In this document: in pieces, positions 36,527 through 48,340 of the stretch
Position numbering within the stretch: the first letter of the stretch is position 1
Layout: the number at the start of each line of letters is the position of its first letter
Assembly: GCA_033239525.1 (NCBI GenBank)
Contig: BSYO01000028.1
Span: forward strand, 10,223,597-10,287,596
Direction: 5' to 3'
Source of the DNA: Nepenthes gracilis
Lineage: Eukaryota; Streptophyta; Magnoliopsida; Caryophyllales; Nepenthaceae
DNA length: 64,000 nt
Made by a program: the position numbers and the translations under genes
The notes under the pieces: model-generated
What the model was told of the DNA's origin: nothing
The model's input: only the letters and a program-made list of their open reading frames with translations
Databases searched by the model: none

Positions 36527-39500
36527 ATGACCATGTGTGTGCAAGAGGAAGGAAGGCTCATAATGGAGCAAAGTGAGAGCGTCTTCATGCAAAAAGAAGG
36601 AAGGTTCAAGACGCAAGCCAAGTCAAAGGGAAAAGGTAAATTACCTCCCCAAACTGATATCAAGAAGGAGTCCAAGTGCTTCTTCTGTAAAAAGAAGGGA
36701 CACGTAAAGAAGGACTGTTTCAAGTATCAAAATTGGCTTGAAAAGAAAGGTAATCCATTCTCTTTTGTATGTTATGAATCTAATATGGTTAATGTTGCAC
36801 ATAACACATGGTGGATTGACTCTGGTTCTACAATTCATATTTCTAATTCCTTACAGGGCTTGCAAAACCTAAGGAAACCAGTGGGCAGTGAACAATGCAT
36901 CTTCTCCGGAAACAAGATGCGTTCACATGTGGAGGCCATTGGGACATGCAATTTAATTTTGAGTAGTGGTTTTGTTTTGTCTCTTGAAAAGACCTTTTAT
37001 ATTCTAAATTTCTCTAGAAATTTGATTTCTATTTCTAGACTTGTACCATTTGGATATTCCTTTACATTTTCAGACTCATTATTCAGTTTATCTTATAAGT
37101 CTGATATTGTTGGGAATGGTACACTGTCTGATGGTTTTTATTGTTTGAATTTGCAAAACAATACCAATTTCAATACTGTGCATGTTAATAACGGAATTAA
37201 AAGATGTGTTATGAATGAATGTTCCTCGATGTTGTGGCATAGGAGATTGGGACATATCTCCATTGATAGAATCAAAAGATTGGTAAATGATGGAGTACTT
37301 AGTACTCTAGATTTTACTGACTTTGAGACTTGTGTGGACTGCATTAAAGGAAAGCAGACCAACAAGACTAAAAAAAATATCAAGAGGAGTTCGGACATAT
37401 TAGAGATCATACATACTGACATTTGTGGTCCTGATATAGACTCATATGACACAAAATATTTCATCACCTTTATTGATGATTTCTCACGATATATGTATCT
37501 TTACTTGCTTCATAATAAATATGAAGCCTTGGATGCTTTTAAATTGTTTAAAGCAGAAGTAGAGAAATAAACTGGAAAAAATATCAAAATTGTGAGATAA
37601 GATAGAGGTGGAGAGTATTATGGTAGATATACTGAAAATGGACAAATGCTTGGTCCATTTGTAAAGTTTCTTCAAGAAAATGGGATTGTTGCCCAATATA
37701 CCATGCCTGGTTCTCCGGACCAAAATGGTGTAGCAGAAAGAAGAAATCGAACATTATTGGACATGGTGAGGAGTATGCTTGGTAACTCCGAACTTTCAAA
37801 ATCTTTGTGGAGTGAAGCTCTTAAAACGGCGGTGTACATATTAAACCGGGTCCCAACAAAAGCTGTTTCAAAAACTCCTTTTGAGTTATGGAAAGGTTGG
37901 AAACCGAGTTTGCACCATGTACGCGTATGGGGATGCCCATCCGAAGTAAGAGTTTATAACCCACATGAAAAGAAATTGGACCCAAGGACCATAAGTGGGC
38001 ATTTCATTGGATATGCTGAACGGTCTAAGGGATACAGATTTTACTGTCCATCTCATACCACTAGGATTGTGGAATCAAGAAATGCAAAATTTTTTGAGAA
38101 TGACTTAATGAGTGGGAGGAAACGATCAAGAACTGATCATTTGGATTCACAACCCTCCACTTCATATGATAGGTTGATTGATGTACACAACACCCCTCAA
38201 GATCAATCTGGTGTTGAACAACCAATCAATGTCATTCCACAAAATGTTAATTCTATTCCAGTTGACCATGAAATTCAGAATTTATCTGAAATAGTTGTAC
38301 AACATGCTCCTGTTGAGGATGATGATACAACATTAAGAAGGTCTTTTAGAATGAGAAAGTCAGCAATCCCTAGTGATTATGTTGTATATTTGGAAGAGTC
38401 TGATTACAATGTGGGAGCTGAAAATGATCCTGAAACGTTTTCACAAGCCATGAGTTGTAATGAATCACAATTATGGCACAATGCTATGAAAGAAGAGATG
38501 AGTTCCATGAGTAGCAATAGAGTCTGAGATCTTGTTGAATTGCCTAAATTGGCGAAAGCCATAGGGTGTAAATGGGTCTTTAAAACAAAGAAAGACTCAT
38601 TAGGCAATATTGAAAGATATAAGGCAAGACTCGTTGCTAAAGGTTACACTCAGAAAGAAGGAATTGATTACAAGGATTCTCCTCTAGTGATGGTGAGCAA
38701 TTGGTGTGCAAATTAAAGAAGTCCATATATGGATTGAAACAAGCATCCTGTCAATGGTATTTGAAATTTGATGAAATTATCTCTTCATTCGGTTTTGAAG
38801 AGGATATTTTGGATCAATGTATATACCAGAAGGTCAATGGGAGTAAGACTTGTTTCCTTGTCTTATATGTTGATGATATTTTACTTGCATCCAATAATAA
38901 ATGGTTGTTGTATGAGGTGAAACAATTTCTCTCTAAAAATTTTGAAATGAAGGATATGGGTGATGCATCTTATGTCATTGGCATAAAGATACATCGAGAC
39001 AGACCGCGTTGTGTTCTGGGTTTGTCTCAAGCGACCTATATCAATAAGATTTTAGAGAGATTTCGGATGAAAGATTGTTCACCGAGTGTAGCACCCATTG
39101 TGAAGGGTGATAAGCTCAATTTGAGCCAATGCCCGAAAAATGATTTGAACGGAAATGGTCAAGAACATTCCGTATGCTTCCGTTGTTGGAAGTTTGAAGT
39201 ATGCTCAGGTATGTACAAGACCTGACATAGCATTTGCAGTTTGAATGTTGGGAAGATTTCAGAGTAATCCAGGAATCGAACACTGGAAAGCTGCCAAGAA
39301 AGTCATGAGGTATCTTCAAGGTACCAAAGATTTCATGCTTACATATAGACGGACCGATAATCTGGAAGTTTTGGGGTACTCCGATTCAGACTTCGCTGGG
39401 TGTGTTGATTCTCGTAAATCAACATCCGGTTACATATTTTTGTTTGCCGGTGGAGCTGTATCCTGGCGGAGTGCAAAGCAAACTTTGATTGCTACTTCCA

Positions 39501-39844
39501 CTATGGAGGCTGAGTTCGTTGCTTGTTTCGAGGCTACAAAGCATGGTGTATGGATGAGGAATTTCATGTCTAGGCTTAGAGTGGTTGATTCCATCTCAAG
39601 GCCATTAAAGATATTTTGCGATAATTCAGCTGCTGTTTTCCTGGCTAAAAATAACAAAAGTAGCAGTCGAAGTAAACACATCGACATTCAATTTTTAGCC
39701 ATAAAGGAGTGCATTAAAGGAAAGGAAATTGCTATTGAGCATATCAGCACTAAATTGATGATCGCTGATCCTTTGACTAAAGGCATGCCATCATTAAGGT
39801 TCAAGGATCTTGTATCTGAAATGGGATTGAGTTCCATTTTGTAA
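36527..39844 (+). pseudogene. copia gag end, protease, integrase, RT and RNase H, broken
   Basis: In order: zinc knuckle CFFCKKKGHVKKDC (36680-36721); protease core WWIDSGSTIH; integrase HHCC (HRRLGH, then CVDC) and DDE region ([29 protein letters not shown]). The RT keeps GCKWVFKTK and [17 protein letters not shown], and after the deletion SIYGLKQAS and LYVDDILLAS. RNase H has GYSDSDFAG and STSGYIFLFAGGAVSW. Damage: stops at 37568 and 37598 in integrase and at 38525 in RT, a deletion at about 38680-38695 that removes the RT segment with the first catalytic aspartate, and a frameshift between 39135 and 39240. The last residues are MGLSSIL. It cannot encode an active polymerase. Confidence 0.92.
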
Positions 39845-40138
39845 TTTTCATTGTATGGATAATGATATTAAAAATTTCTATTGTTGTGATATTTCTCAAA
39901 ATTGTGCGCACATTAATTAATTTGAGAATATCATTAAGTTCGACAAAGAATAAACATAGGTTTTATTCATAAAGTAAAGTTACCGGATGACTTGAGAAAT
40001 TAATATATTGTAATACGTGGAAGATATTACTCATTATTAGAGGACTTATCGCCATGATTCATATATTTATTTCTTAAAGTTTAAAAAATTGATGATCTTA
40101 GTTATCACATCAAGTTAAATATGGACCAAGTGGGAGAA

Positions 40139-40637
40139 TGTGAGCTTCAGGCCCAAATTCTGGCCCAATTAACTGAGCCTGGCCCATGAGCCGATCGAGC
40201 CAAGCCTAGCCAGAGCCAAACGGCTTCATCGAGCCGGATTTAAGCCGGTTTCGAGTGGCAGAGCAAAATTGCTCGTTTCGTCTTCCTCGATCAATTTCGT
40301 AACCATTTGGCGTTTTTCTCAATTAATTGTTGAAGCATTTGTGGTCCATTAAGTAGTGATAACTCTCCCATTAAGTTAATTCATCAATTTTGCCCGGTTT
40401 GAGTTCCAAACGCTCGGTTGAGGCGGGTGATGGTTTCGCCTATAAATTGAGCATTCTGGCTTTGTCCCTGGCACCCAACTCAAGCAATACACCATCTAAA
40501 CGAGTGAAGGAGTGTCCAGAAGCACGGAGCCCGTCCGAATCGCAAGTTGGAAAACAGAGCACCAAATGGCCGGAGGTATACTTAATCGATTTTAAATTCC
40601 GCATTTGTGGTTGTTTTAGCCACATAAATATCTAACA
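40139..40637 (+). repeat. copia 3' LTR
   Basis: Same length as the 5' LTR with about 18 substitutions and no indels by eye. It is preceded by the polypurine tract at about 40128-40138. Confidence 0.9.
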
Positions 40638-41077
40638 TTAGAGAGAGAGATTGACAGATTCAAATCGGCTTCGAATTGAAACAACACACAGCCAAGAAAT
40701 ACAAAGAAAGAGAGGCATTCATGAGGATTTATCTGTGATTTGAAATGGAAACGACATCAAAGGTTCACTTGCCTCAATCCTTGCTTTTCTTCTGGTAACG
40801 GCGGCAACTCCATGAATCGACGACAGCAACTTCGACGACAGCGGCAGCGGCGAAGAATAACGACAGCTAGGGTTTTGTTCTTCCACTACCTTTCTCAACT
40901 TCTTCTTAAATAACGAAAGGGAAATCGATTCTTTCCTTCCTCATTGCGGCAAATCTCGCTCGTCGTTCCTCTTTTCTTTCTTTTTCTTTCCCTCCTCTTC
41001 CTCCTTCCTTCTCCTCCTCCTTCGTTCGTTTCCCTGCTCTCACTCTCTCTCTCCCTGTTTTCCTCTTTTCTTTTCCG

Positions 41078-41080
41078 TTG

Positions 41081-41117
<37 letters not shown>

Positions 41118-41310
41118 TATTATTTATTATTATTATTATTATTATTTATTAATATATTTATTATCATCATTATTATTATTGTTATTATTATCATTATTAT
41201 TTATTATTATTATTATTATTATTTATTAATATATTTATTATTATTATTACCATTATTATTATTTATTAATATATTTATTATTATTATTATTATTATTAGT
41301 ATTTATTAGT
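41078..41310. repeat. ATT/TTA microsatellite
   Basis: Long imperfect trinucleotide run in the 3' LTR of the middle element. A shorter matching run is at 45356-45560 in the 5' LTR, so it existed before or at insertion and has since changed length. Confidence 0.85.
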
Positions 41311-41636
41311 ATATTTTTCTAATATATTTATTTATGTATATTTATTTATCTCTCTTTAAAATATTTATTATTTAGTTAGTTATTTAATTACCTCTATTTA
41401 GGACCTTAACCAAAATTTTTAATATTATATATATATATATATTTCGTCAACGAATAATTAATTCACTATTTAATCTAAATTTTAATTAACGGTCTAAATA
41501 TTCAGGCCCAATCCATTAATCCATCTTATTTATTAGGCCTAAATGTCAGTCCAAGTATAAGATTTTAAGCCTAAAAATAATTACGAATAATTATTGAAAC
41601 TAACTTATAAATATTTTTTTAATTTAGGATATTATA

Positions 41637-41734
41637 ATCTTTCCCCCTTAAAAGATTTTTATCCTCGAAAATAAAATTAAAATTATTCAAGATATTACAA
41701 TCTTTTCCACTTAAAAGATTTTCATCCTCGAAAG
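41637..41734 (-). repeat. Tandem duplication of polypurine tract plus LTR start
   Basis: On the minus strand TTTCGAGGATGAAAATCTTT, then AAGTGGAAAAGAT, then TGTAATATC is followed by a second TTTCGAGGATAAAAATC, AAGGGGGAAAGAT, TATAATATCC. Only the second joins the full LTR. Confidence 0.75.
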
Positions 41735-42273
41735 TTAACACATTCAATGCCTAATGCCCGCAAGTCCAGGTTATTGATAGCTTGTGCTATGAGTTGAGCT
41801 ACTCCGTATAAGTGCAATCATAAGTTTCGTAGGAGTCTCCCAAACTCGCATTTTGTATTCATGACAATCCTGAAAATTAGAAAACTTAGAACCTTACTTA
41901 TACTAATACTCTGGCCTAACAATTTCTTTATGATCTAGAATATCCCAGACTCTAAACCCAAAATATATTATACATTTTACGACTCAGAATCACCGATGGT
42001 CTGGTAAGTCCTCAAGGATGTCCTCAAGGATGTGCAAGATCCTCCTCAACCTAGAATAATCATAAATATGTTAAGTCCTCGAGCCACTTAGCAAGTCACC
42101 ACTTTAAATACCAAGCCTTGCAAGTCCTCTAAAATACATACCATTCTCTACTCCGACTTGATTTATTAGAATTACATCTAAATCTTCAAATCTCATCGCC
42201 TAATATCCTCAAACATTATCAACTTAAATCCTCAAATATTCATACAAAACCTTAATTCTCAGATACCATTAGT
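41637..42273 (-). other. Minimal internal region with PBS and duplicated polypurine tract
   Basis: Only 637 bp. The PBS (minus TGGTATCTGAGAATTAAGG) lies at 42250-42268. At the other end, a polypurine tract (AAGGGGGAAAGAT) abuts the 3' LTR. About 55 bp further in there is a second copy of the same junction (AAGTGGAAAAGAT followed by TGTAATATC). Stops occur in all frames and no protein domain is present. Confidence 0.75.
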
Positions 42274-45200
42274 TGTAACAACTTGAGCTCGGATCCCTGA
42301 ACCCGATCTGGACCGTCACGGTGAAAATCTTAAGTCATCCAAAATCATCAATTACGCGTCATCAAATAACTTTAATGAATTCTATAATATCATTTAAGAC
42401 ACAATCCATAGTCATCATAAATGCATCATCACATAAATATCCATAATAATGACAAATAACTTCAATAAATGACCTCAATGTCAAAAATATCAATCCTCAT
42501 AGAGAAATCTAATAAAAGTTGAACAGTAACTAAACTACCAAGATCTTAAGTCTCTATCCGAAAAGCCTCAATATTTGAGATTAGCTTTGCCTGGAGTCTA
42601 CTCACGTAATCTCTTCTATCATGGTGTAAATCTGTCTACTCTAGACCAAGAAAATACAATGGTGAACCAAAATCCAACAAGTGATAATAATAAAAAATGG
42701 TATACAACAACAACAATCTCGGATACCAATTATAAAGTCTCAACATTATTCTAACCATCTACTATATCCGAGAAAATTAGAACACGTCGTAAATACGACT
42801 CTAGGCAAAATAGGTCCCACAAGACCTGCACATCCAAAAACAACAAGAGTGCCAATAAACAACGGTAATCCCTTAGAATCCGATATCACGAATAAGTGGG
42901 GATTCCTTAGTCCGAATGTCAGTGTGAACGACCTGAACATCAACAACAATAGCAAAATGGATTCCACTGAATCCAAATAGCATAAAATCTGACAAATAGA
43001 TTCTACCAAATATAACTCGGGGATTCTACCGAATCCCAAACTCATGAGGTATCAACAATGATATAGCATCACAATGAATCTCCTTGGACCTTATTCTGCC
43101 ATCGTGAACCAAATGCCGCGTATTTACGCCCCCAACAGCTGGGTAAGTACAACGAGGTTATCCATGGTATCCAACTACACTTGCAGTCCTCCTAGAGGCT
43201 GTACCCGTAGCATGTCGATGCCATCTATGATACCCCTCACTAGATGATATCCCAGATATTATCTCCTACGATGGTCACATGGTTATAAGCATCCCCTACA
43301 ATAAACAACATATCTTATTATCACCATGATACGAAAATCAGTATTGGATAAGTGGAGACAACGCTAAGGTATCATAGCTTCCCATTCGACTAGATACCTT
43401 AGTGTTTTCATACGCTTTCCTTAGCCTTGATCGTAGGAAACCAATAATTCAAATACTCACACAACTGAGTATCACGCAAAGAAAGCATTGCAACATCAAC
43501 GATATGAACGTCGTTCGGTGCTGACACGGACCGTACTCACGCCATCAAATCTAACACAAAGGAGCGTATCTCAAAACATTCAATGGAGATACATGGATCG
43601 AGATATGATCGGCTCAATTACTTCACTATTTTTCTATTTTATTCCGGAGCGATGCCTACACCTAAGGCCAACGATATTTTTATTTCAAATTTCATCCCTA
43701 ATTAATTTTACAAGGTTCCAACAAATTAATTGGTAATATTTATTTTTTCATACAATTAGTATCACTCCGAACACAGGTCAATACACCTTTATACATGCAA
43801 CATACACAAACTGTAAATATCTTTTATACTTTTTACCATATTTATTCTCACACATACACATATAACCACACATTAACATGCATATATATATATATATATA
43901 TATATACATACATATATATCCAAATACATCACTATATACATATATATATACATACATATACCTATATATATACATATATATATATAGACACATAAATCCA
44001 CACGTATACACACACATATACCAACACTCCACACACCTACCCTCACCAACCGGCCCAGCCCACGGCCCAACACCACACACAGCACTCACCAGCCCATCAC
44101 GCACACACAGCCTTCACGCATTTGCTTCTGCTGCGCTCCACACACACACTGCTCACGTAGAGCAACAACAACACACACACACAACGTCACACACTTAGCA
44201 GCTTCTGCTGCTGTTTCCCTCACACCAACACACACACACGATGCCGCACACATACACCAATATGCACACACAACAGCAACTTTCTGCTTTCCCTTCCACA
44301 CATACACACACACACACAGCAGCTCTGCTGCTTCCCACTCACCAACACACACACACAGCACACCCTGCTTCTAATACACATACACACCAATTCCAGTTGT
44401 TCACTCATACAAAGCACGACTGAAAACGCCCCAAATATTATCAGCTCTTCACCACCAATTCTCGATAGAAATAGAGTACGAAGCCCCCTGTTTTCTCACC
44501 CAATTTTTTTGAACTGGCCACAAACAGATTAACATCTGCTCCCTCATCAATTTCTCAACGAACACACACCATCCAATTTACACGTCAAAATTGATGAAAT
44601 TAGAGAGAGAGATTGACAGATTCAAATCGGCTTCGAATTGAAACAACACACAGCCAAGAAATACAAAGAAAGAGAGGGATTCATGAGGATTTATCTGTGC
44701 NATTTGAAATGGAAACGACATCAAAGGTTCACTTGCCTCAATCCTTGCTTTTCTTCTGGCAACGGCGGCAACTCCACGAATCGACGACAGCGACTTCGAC
44801 GACAGCGGCAGCGGCGAAGAACAATGACAACGGCTGGGGTTTTGTTCTCCCACTACCTTCCTCAACTTCTCCTTAAATAACGAAAGGGAAATTGACTCTT
44901 TCTTGGATCGAGGGGCGCTGCGACGCGCGGGGCGTCGCATTGCCCTGCGATGCTGATGAGAGCCGTCAGATTCGCATCTAATGGCTCCCATTTTTTTAAA
45001 TAAAAAAAATCATAAAATCGAAAAACAAATATATAAAATTATTATTTTTTAAAATCAAACACAAAAAAATATAAAAACAAAAAAAAAATAACAGAAACAC
45101 TTTTTTTTATATATAAATAGCGGCCGTTGGATATTTAAATCCAACGGCTGCTACAGCGTCGTCNCAGGGCGCTACGATGCCCATACGCGTCGCAGCACCC

Positions 45201-45863
45201 CTGACTCCCTCTTTCATTCATCATTGCCGCAAATCTCGCTCGCCGTTCCTCTTATCTTTCTTTTTCTTTCCCTCCTCTTCCCCCTTCCTTCTCCTCCTCC
45301 TTCGTTCGTTTCCCTCTTCTCTCTCTCTCCCAGTTTTCCTCTTTTCTTTTTCTGTTGATTATTATTATTATTATTATTTATTAATATATTTATTATCATT
45401 ATTATTATTATTATCATTATTTATTATTGTTATTATTATTTATTAATATATTTATTATTATTATTATTACCATTATTATTATTTATTAATACATTTATTA
45501 TTATTATTTTTAATATATTTATTATTATTATTATCATTATTATTATTTATTAGTATATTTTTCTAATATATTTATTTATGTATATTTATTTATCTCTCTT
45601 TAAAATATTTATTATTTAGTTAGTTATCTAATTACCTCTATTTAAGACCTTAACCTAAATTTCTAATATTATATATATTATATATATATATATATATTTC
45701 GTCAACGAATAATTAATTCACTATTTAATCTAAATTTTAATTAACGGTCCAAATATTCAGGCCCAATCCATTAATCCATCTAATTTATTAGGCCTAAAGG
45801 TAATTACAAATAATTATTAAAACTAACTTATAAATATATATTTTTTTAATTTGGGATATTACA
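42274..45863 (-). repeat. 5' LTR of the middle element, 3590 bp
   Basis: Its ends (minus strand TGTAATATCCC and GTTGTTACA) match the partner LTR. It contains the same AT, CA and ATT microsatellites (about 43880-43990, 43990-44390, 45356-45560). It also carries an additional insert at 44912-45201 not present in the 3' LTR. Single ambiguous bases (N) occur at 44701 and 45163. Confidence 0.85.
44912..45201. mobile_element. MITE-like insert in the 5' LTR of the middle element
   Basis: About 290 bp present here but absent from the matching position of the 3' LTR (about 40930). The ends form imperfect inverted repeats: GGGGCGCTGCGACGCG on the left and the complement of CGCGTCGCAGCACCCC on the right, with similarity extending further inward through a CGCCCTG/GCCCTG block. 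The centre is AT-rich and has CGGCCGTTGGATATT facing AATCCAACGGCTG. GACTCTTTC-like words flank both sides and may be a TSD, but it is not clean. It has no coding capacity. Confidence 0.6.
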
Positions 45864-47690
45864 CGGACCCCTTTTAAGCTTCAATTTGGAGTTTGATACA
45901 TAAAATGATTTAGGATTATGAATACCCATGCCTTAAATTTGATGATGTACCCGTTGGACGTTCAAAATTTCAAGAATTAACCGATATGTGTATTCGAATA
46001 TTGTTCACGTGGACTATTCACGCGGGTACTGTTCACCGGAGGACATTGAGTGGTATATTACGTAATTTTCCCATGTTTAACTAATAATTAAGTGAAATGT
46101 ATATTTGTATAATTTCAATTGAATAATCTGGAAGTTTTAGCATGTTCAATTGTGAAGAAAATTCGTATCCAAAAGCCTTTTAAGTTAATCTGCTTTTCGA
46201 TGATTAGAGTTCCTTACTTATTCCAAACTGTGTGAACAATTATACCTATATTATAAAAATTTTAATTGAATATGTTCCAAAAATCACGTCCTGAATCCAT
46301 TATGAAAGGATTATTGATCGGAAGCCATATAATTCTATTTGGCATAAAATGAGATTAAATTCTTAAATCCTCCATACTCCAATGAAGAATTATGTATGAA
46401 CTATGATCGCGTGAGGACCCAAGCTCATGATGAAACATAAAAATCTGTGTCGAATTATGTTTATGGAAAGAAAATCTAATAATGGAGGAAATTCTATAAT
46501 TAAGTGATAGATCTGTGAAATGTTTTTCAGAACAGTAATCTAATTGGCTTATGAGACACTCTCCAACAAAGTGGAAATGAAGGATTTTGTACTTAAGAAC
46601 AGATTTAAGGATTATTCTGATCCTGTATCTTAGCCATATTTTATAACGAGTGATATTCTTTAGCATGATTTAATATATTATAGTGGACGGACGTTGTCTG
46701 TTTTGAAATCACTTGCAGTTGGGCTGTCTCTTACAGATTGGCCCAGTCTACAGGGATTATGTGTAGATGACCCGCCTCTGGGTCATAAATAGAAGGATAT
46801 GATTTTTGATTGTGTAGGAGCAAATACAATCTAGATTACGACAAACTGTTCCTTTGTCAGTAAGGCCTACTAGCCTTACCCCCGAACTAAATAAATCTTT
46901 GATATAATTTGGTTACTAAAACAAGAATAAGGAAATAAACTAAAGAAATCTGGAATGAATGATAAAAGTATTCCTCTCTGATTCATGGTTTACAATCTCA
47001 CATGCATTCCTATTTTTCCATATATGCATTATTATGTCTTGAATATGAAAATCGCATGTCTTTTGATTTATATATGTATTTTACTGAGTTATTAGCTCAC
47101 TTTTACTTCTTATTCCGTTCAAATGAGAGTCACGAGTTGACACTTGATTTGAAAGAGTAAGGAGAGGAATTTGCTAAAAGAGTAAGGAGAGGGATTTGCT
47201 AAGGAGATTGGTTGGACTTCAAGGACTTAGCGTTTTGTATATGGTTATTGTAGCGGAATGTAAATAGTTGATTGATATTATTGTTATGTATTAAATTGTG
47301 TCGCTGGATATATTTATTATTTTGGATCATTTTTATGCTTTCGTAGTTTATTTATAGATATAAAATACTTTCGCAGGTAAATATTGGGTCTGTATAAGTT
47401 CCTAAATGGTATCTCGAAAAGATCCAATATAGTGGTTTAGATACTATGTTGGAGTTATGGATGATATGGTATTTATTGATCCTGTGTCTATGTTATAGAG
47501 TAAAATTTGATGTTTAGTGGTTTATATGTATTGTACAGGATTATTTGTACAAGTTGTATATATGATTTTTGACCATTTTAAAAAAAATTCTACCTGATTT
47601 TTAGTAAAAATTATGTTATTAAATTATGGGCAGTAGTTTTACATGATTTTTGGTGGAGGTTATTAGTGAATTATGATCTGGTTCGTCCCA

Positions 47691-48340
47691 ATAATAGGGC
47701 TTTCTTTACTTACTTTCTTTCTTTTTTTCTGTTCTGTTGATCTTTTACTCTCACCATTTTATATATCATAGGGTATCTAAATTTTTCCAAGTAATTTATC
47801 AATACAGATGGTAATGTCATTATTTGCACAAGCTAGCAGTTTTATAGGTTGGAGCTTTTGTGAGATGGAACTAGGAAGAGAAGGATCTTCTCAATCTACC
47901 TAATTTTTTATAGTCTTTAGATAGTCTAATATTTATTAATTATTTACCTTTAGCATAAAATATGAAATAAATCAATTTTTAATTTATTTTTTAAATTAAT
48001 CATTCAAAAATTCGGTTGACTTGGTTTTTACAATAGCTACCTCTTTCATTCAAACAAATATCTAATATTTATTAAATATTTATCTTTAACCTAACAATCA
48101 CCTTCTGAAAAAAAGTGATTCTATTCATGCCTCACAAAGTTTGGCATGTTCATGTGTATTAACCTATTCACTAAAGAGGTAGAAGACTCCATATTCAGAT
48201 TTTTTATTCAAGAATGTGTATTTATTATATATAAAATATAAATTTTAATTTATAATTTGTGTTATCTACTCATCTTATTACAAAATAGTTCATCTACAAT
48301 TGCTTTATTAACACCAACATTTTTATATTTTTATTTTAGG
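47691..48340. other. AT-rich tract, no gene seen
   Basis: Between the outer solo LTR and the CACTA fossil. No ORF or repeat end was recognised. It may be eroded upstream sequence of the CACTA element. Confidence 0.45.

Larger units (their letters stand above)
34311..40637 (+). mobile_element. Full-length Ty1/copia retrotransposon (inner layer), TSD TTAGA
   Basis: 6327 bp, flanked by TTAGA (34306-34310 and 40638-40642). The LTRs are 499 bp each (34311-34809 and 40139-40637). I counted about 18 mismatches, or 3.6%, which at a commonly used plant rate of 1.3e-8 per site per year would be roughly 1.4 My (inference). The PBS is TGGTATCAAAGA at 34812; the polypurine tract AAGTGGGAGAA lies just before the 3' LTR. 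Domain order is gag, protease, integrase, RT, RNase H, as in copia. Coding capacity is broken by stops, frameshifts and an RT deletion, so it is non-autonomous now. Confidence 0.93.
32024..41636 (-). repeat. 3' LTR of the middle element, split by copia
   Basis: Sequence 32024-34310 continues at 40643 after the copia insertion; TTAGA at 34306-34310 is repeated at 40638-40642. It matches 42274-45863 throughout apart from a roughly 290-bp insert in the other LTR. It holds AT dinucleotide runs (33618-33705), a long CA-rich tract (33590-34100) and ATT-type microsatellites (41078-41310). ORFs over these tracts are low-complexity artefacts. Confidence 0.85.
32024..45863 (-). mobile_element. Large non-autonomous LTR element (middle layer), TSD CGGAC
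   Basis: CGGAC is duplicated at 32019-32023 and 45864-45868. On the minus strand the 5' LTR runs from 45863 to 42274 (TGTAATATCCC...GTTGTTACA), then PBS TGGTATCTGAGA, a 637-bp internal region (42273 to 41637), a polypurine tract, and the 3' LTR from 41636 to 32024. The 3' LTR is interrupted by a copia element at 34311-40637. There are no coding domains at all. In a 215-bp sample I counted about 12 LTR differences (5-6%), mostly C/T. The very long LTRs around a minimal core make this an extreme LARD-like element. Confidence 0.85.
31099..47690 (+). mobile_element. Solo LTR split by nested insertions (outer layer)
   Basis: The LTR starts TGTAATGTTCCGG at 31099, runs to 32018 and resumes at 45869 after the inserted element. 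It ends near 47690 (GGTTCGTCCCA). Net length is about 2.75 kb, close to the 2626-bp solo LTR at 60758-63383, and both share start, TATA context and 3' half (ATTAGCTCACTTTTACTTC at 47092). A CTCGAG block (31430-31510) precedes AATATAAG (31517). No PBS or internal domain follows, so it is a solo LTR. The outer TSD is not clean (GATAG against AATAG). The 3' edge is approximate. Confidence 0.6.

Noticed and set aside
44578..44991. 137-codon minus-strand ORF spanning an N
   Set aside because: It runs across an ambiguous base and into the MITE-like insert, so the frame is accidental; the equivalent stretch of the other LTR lacks it.
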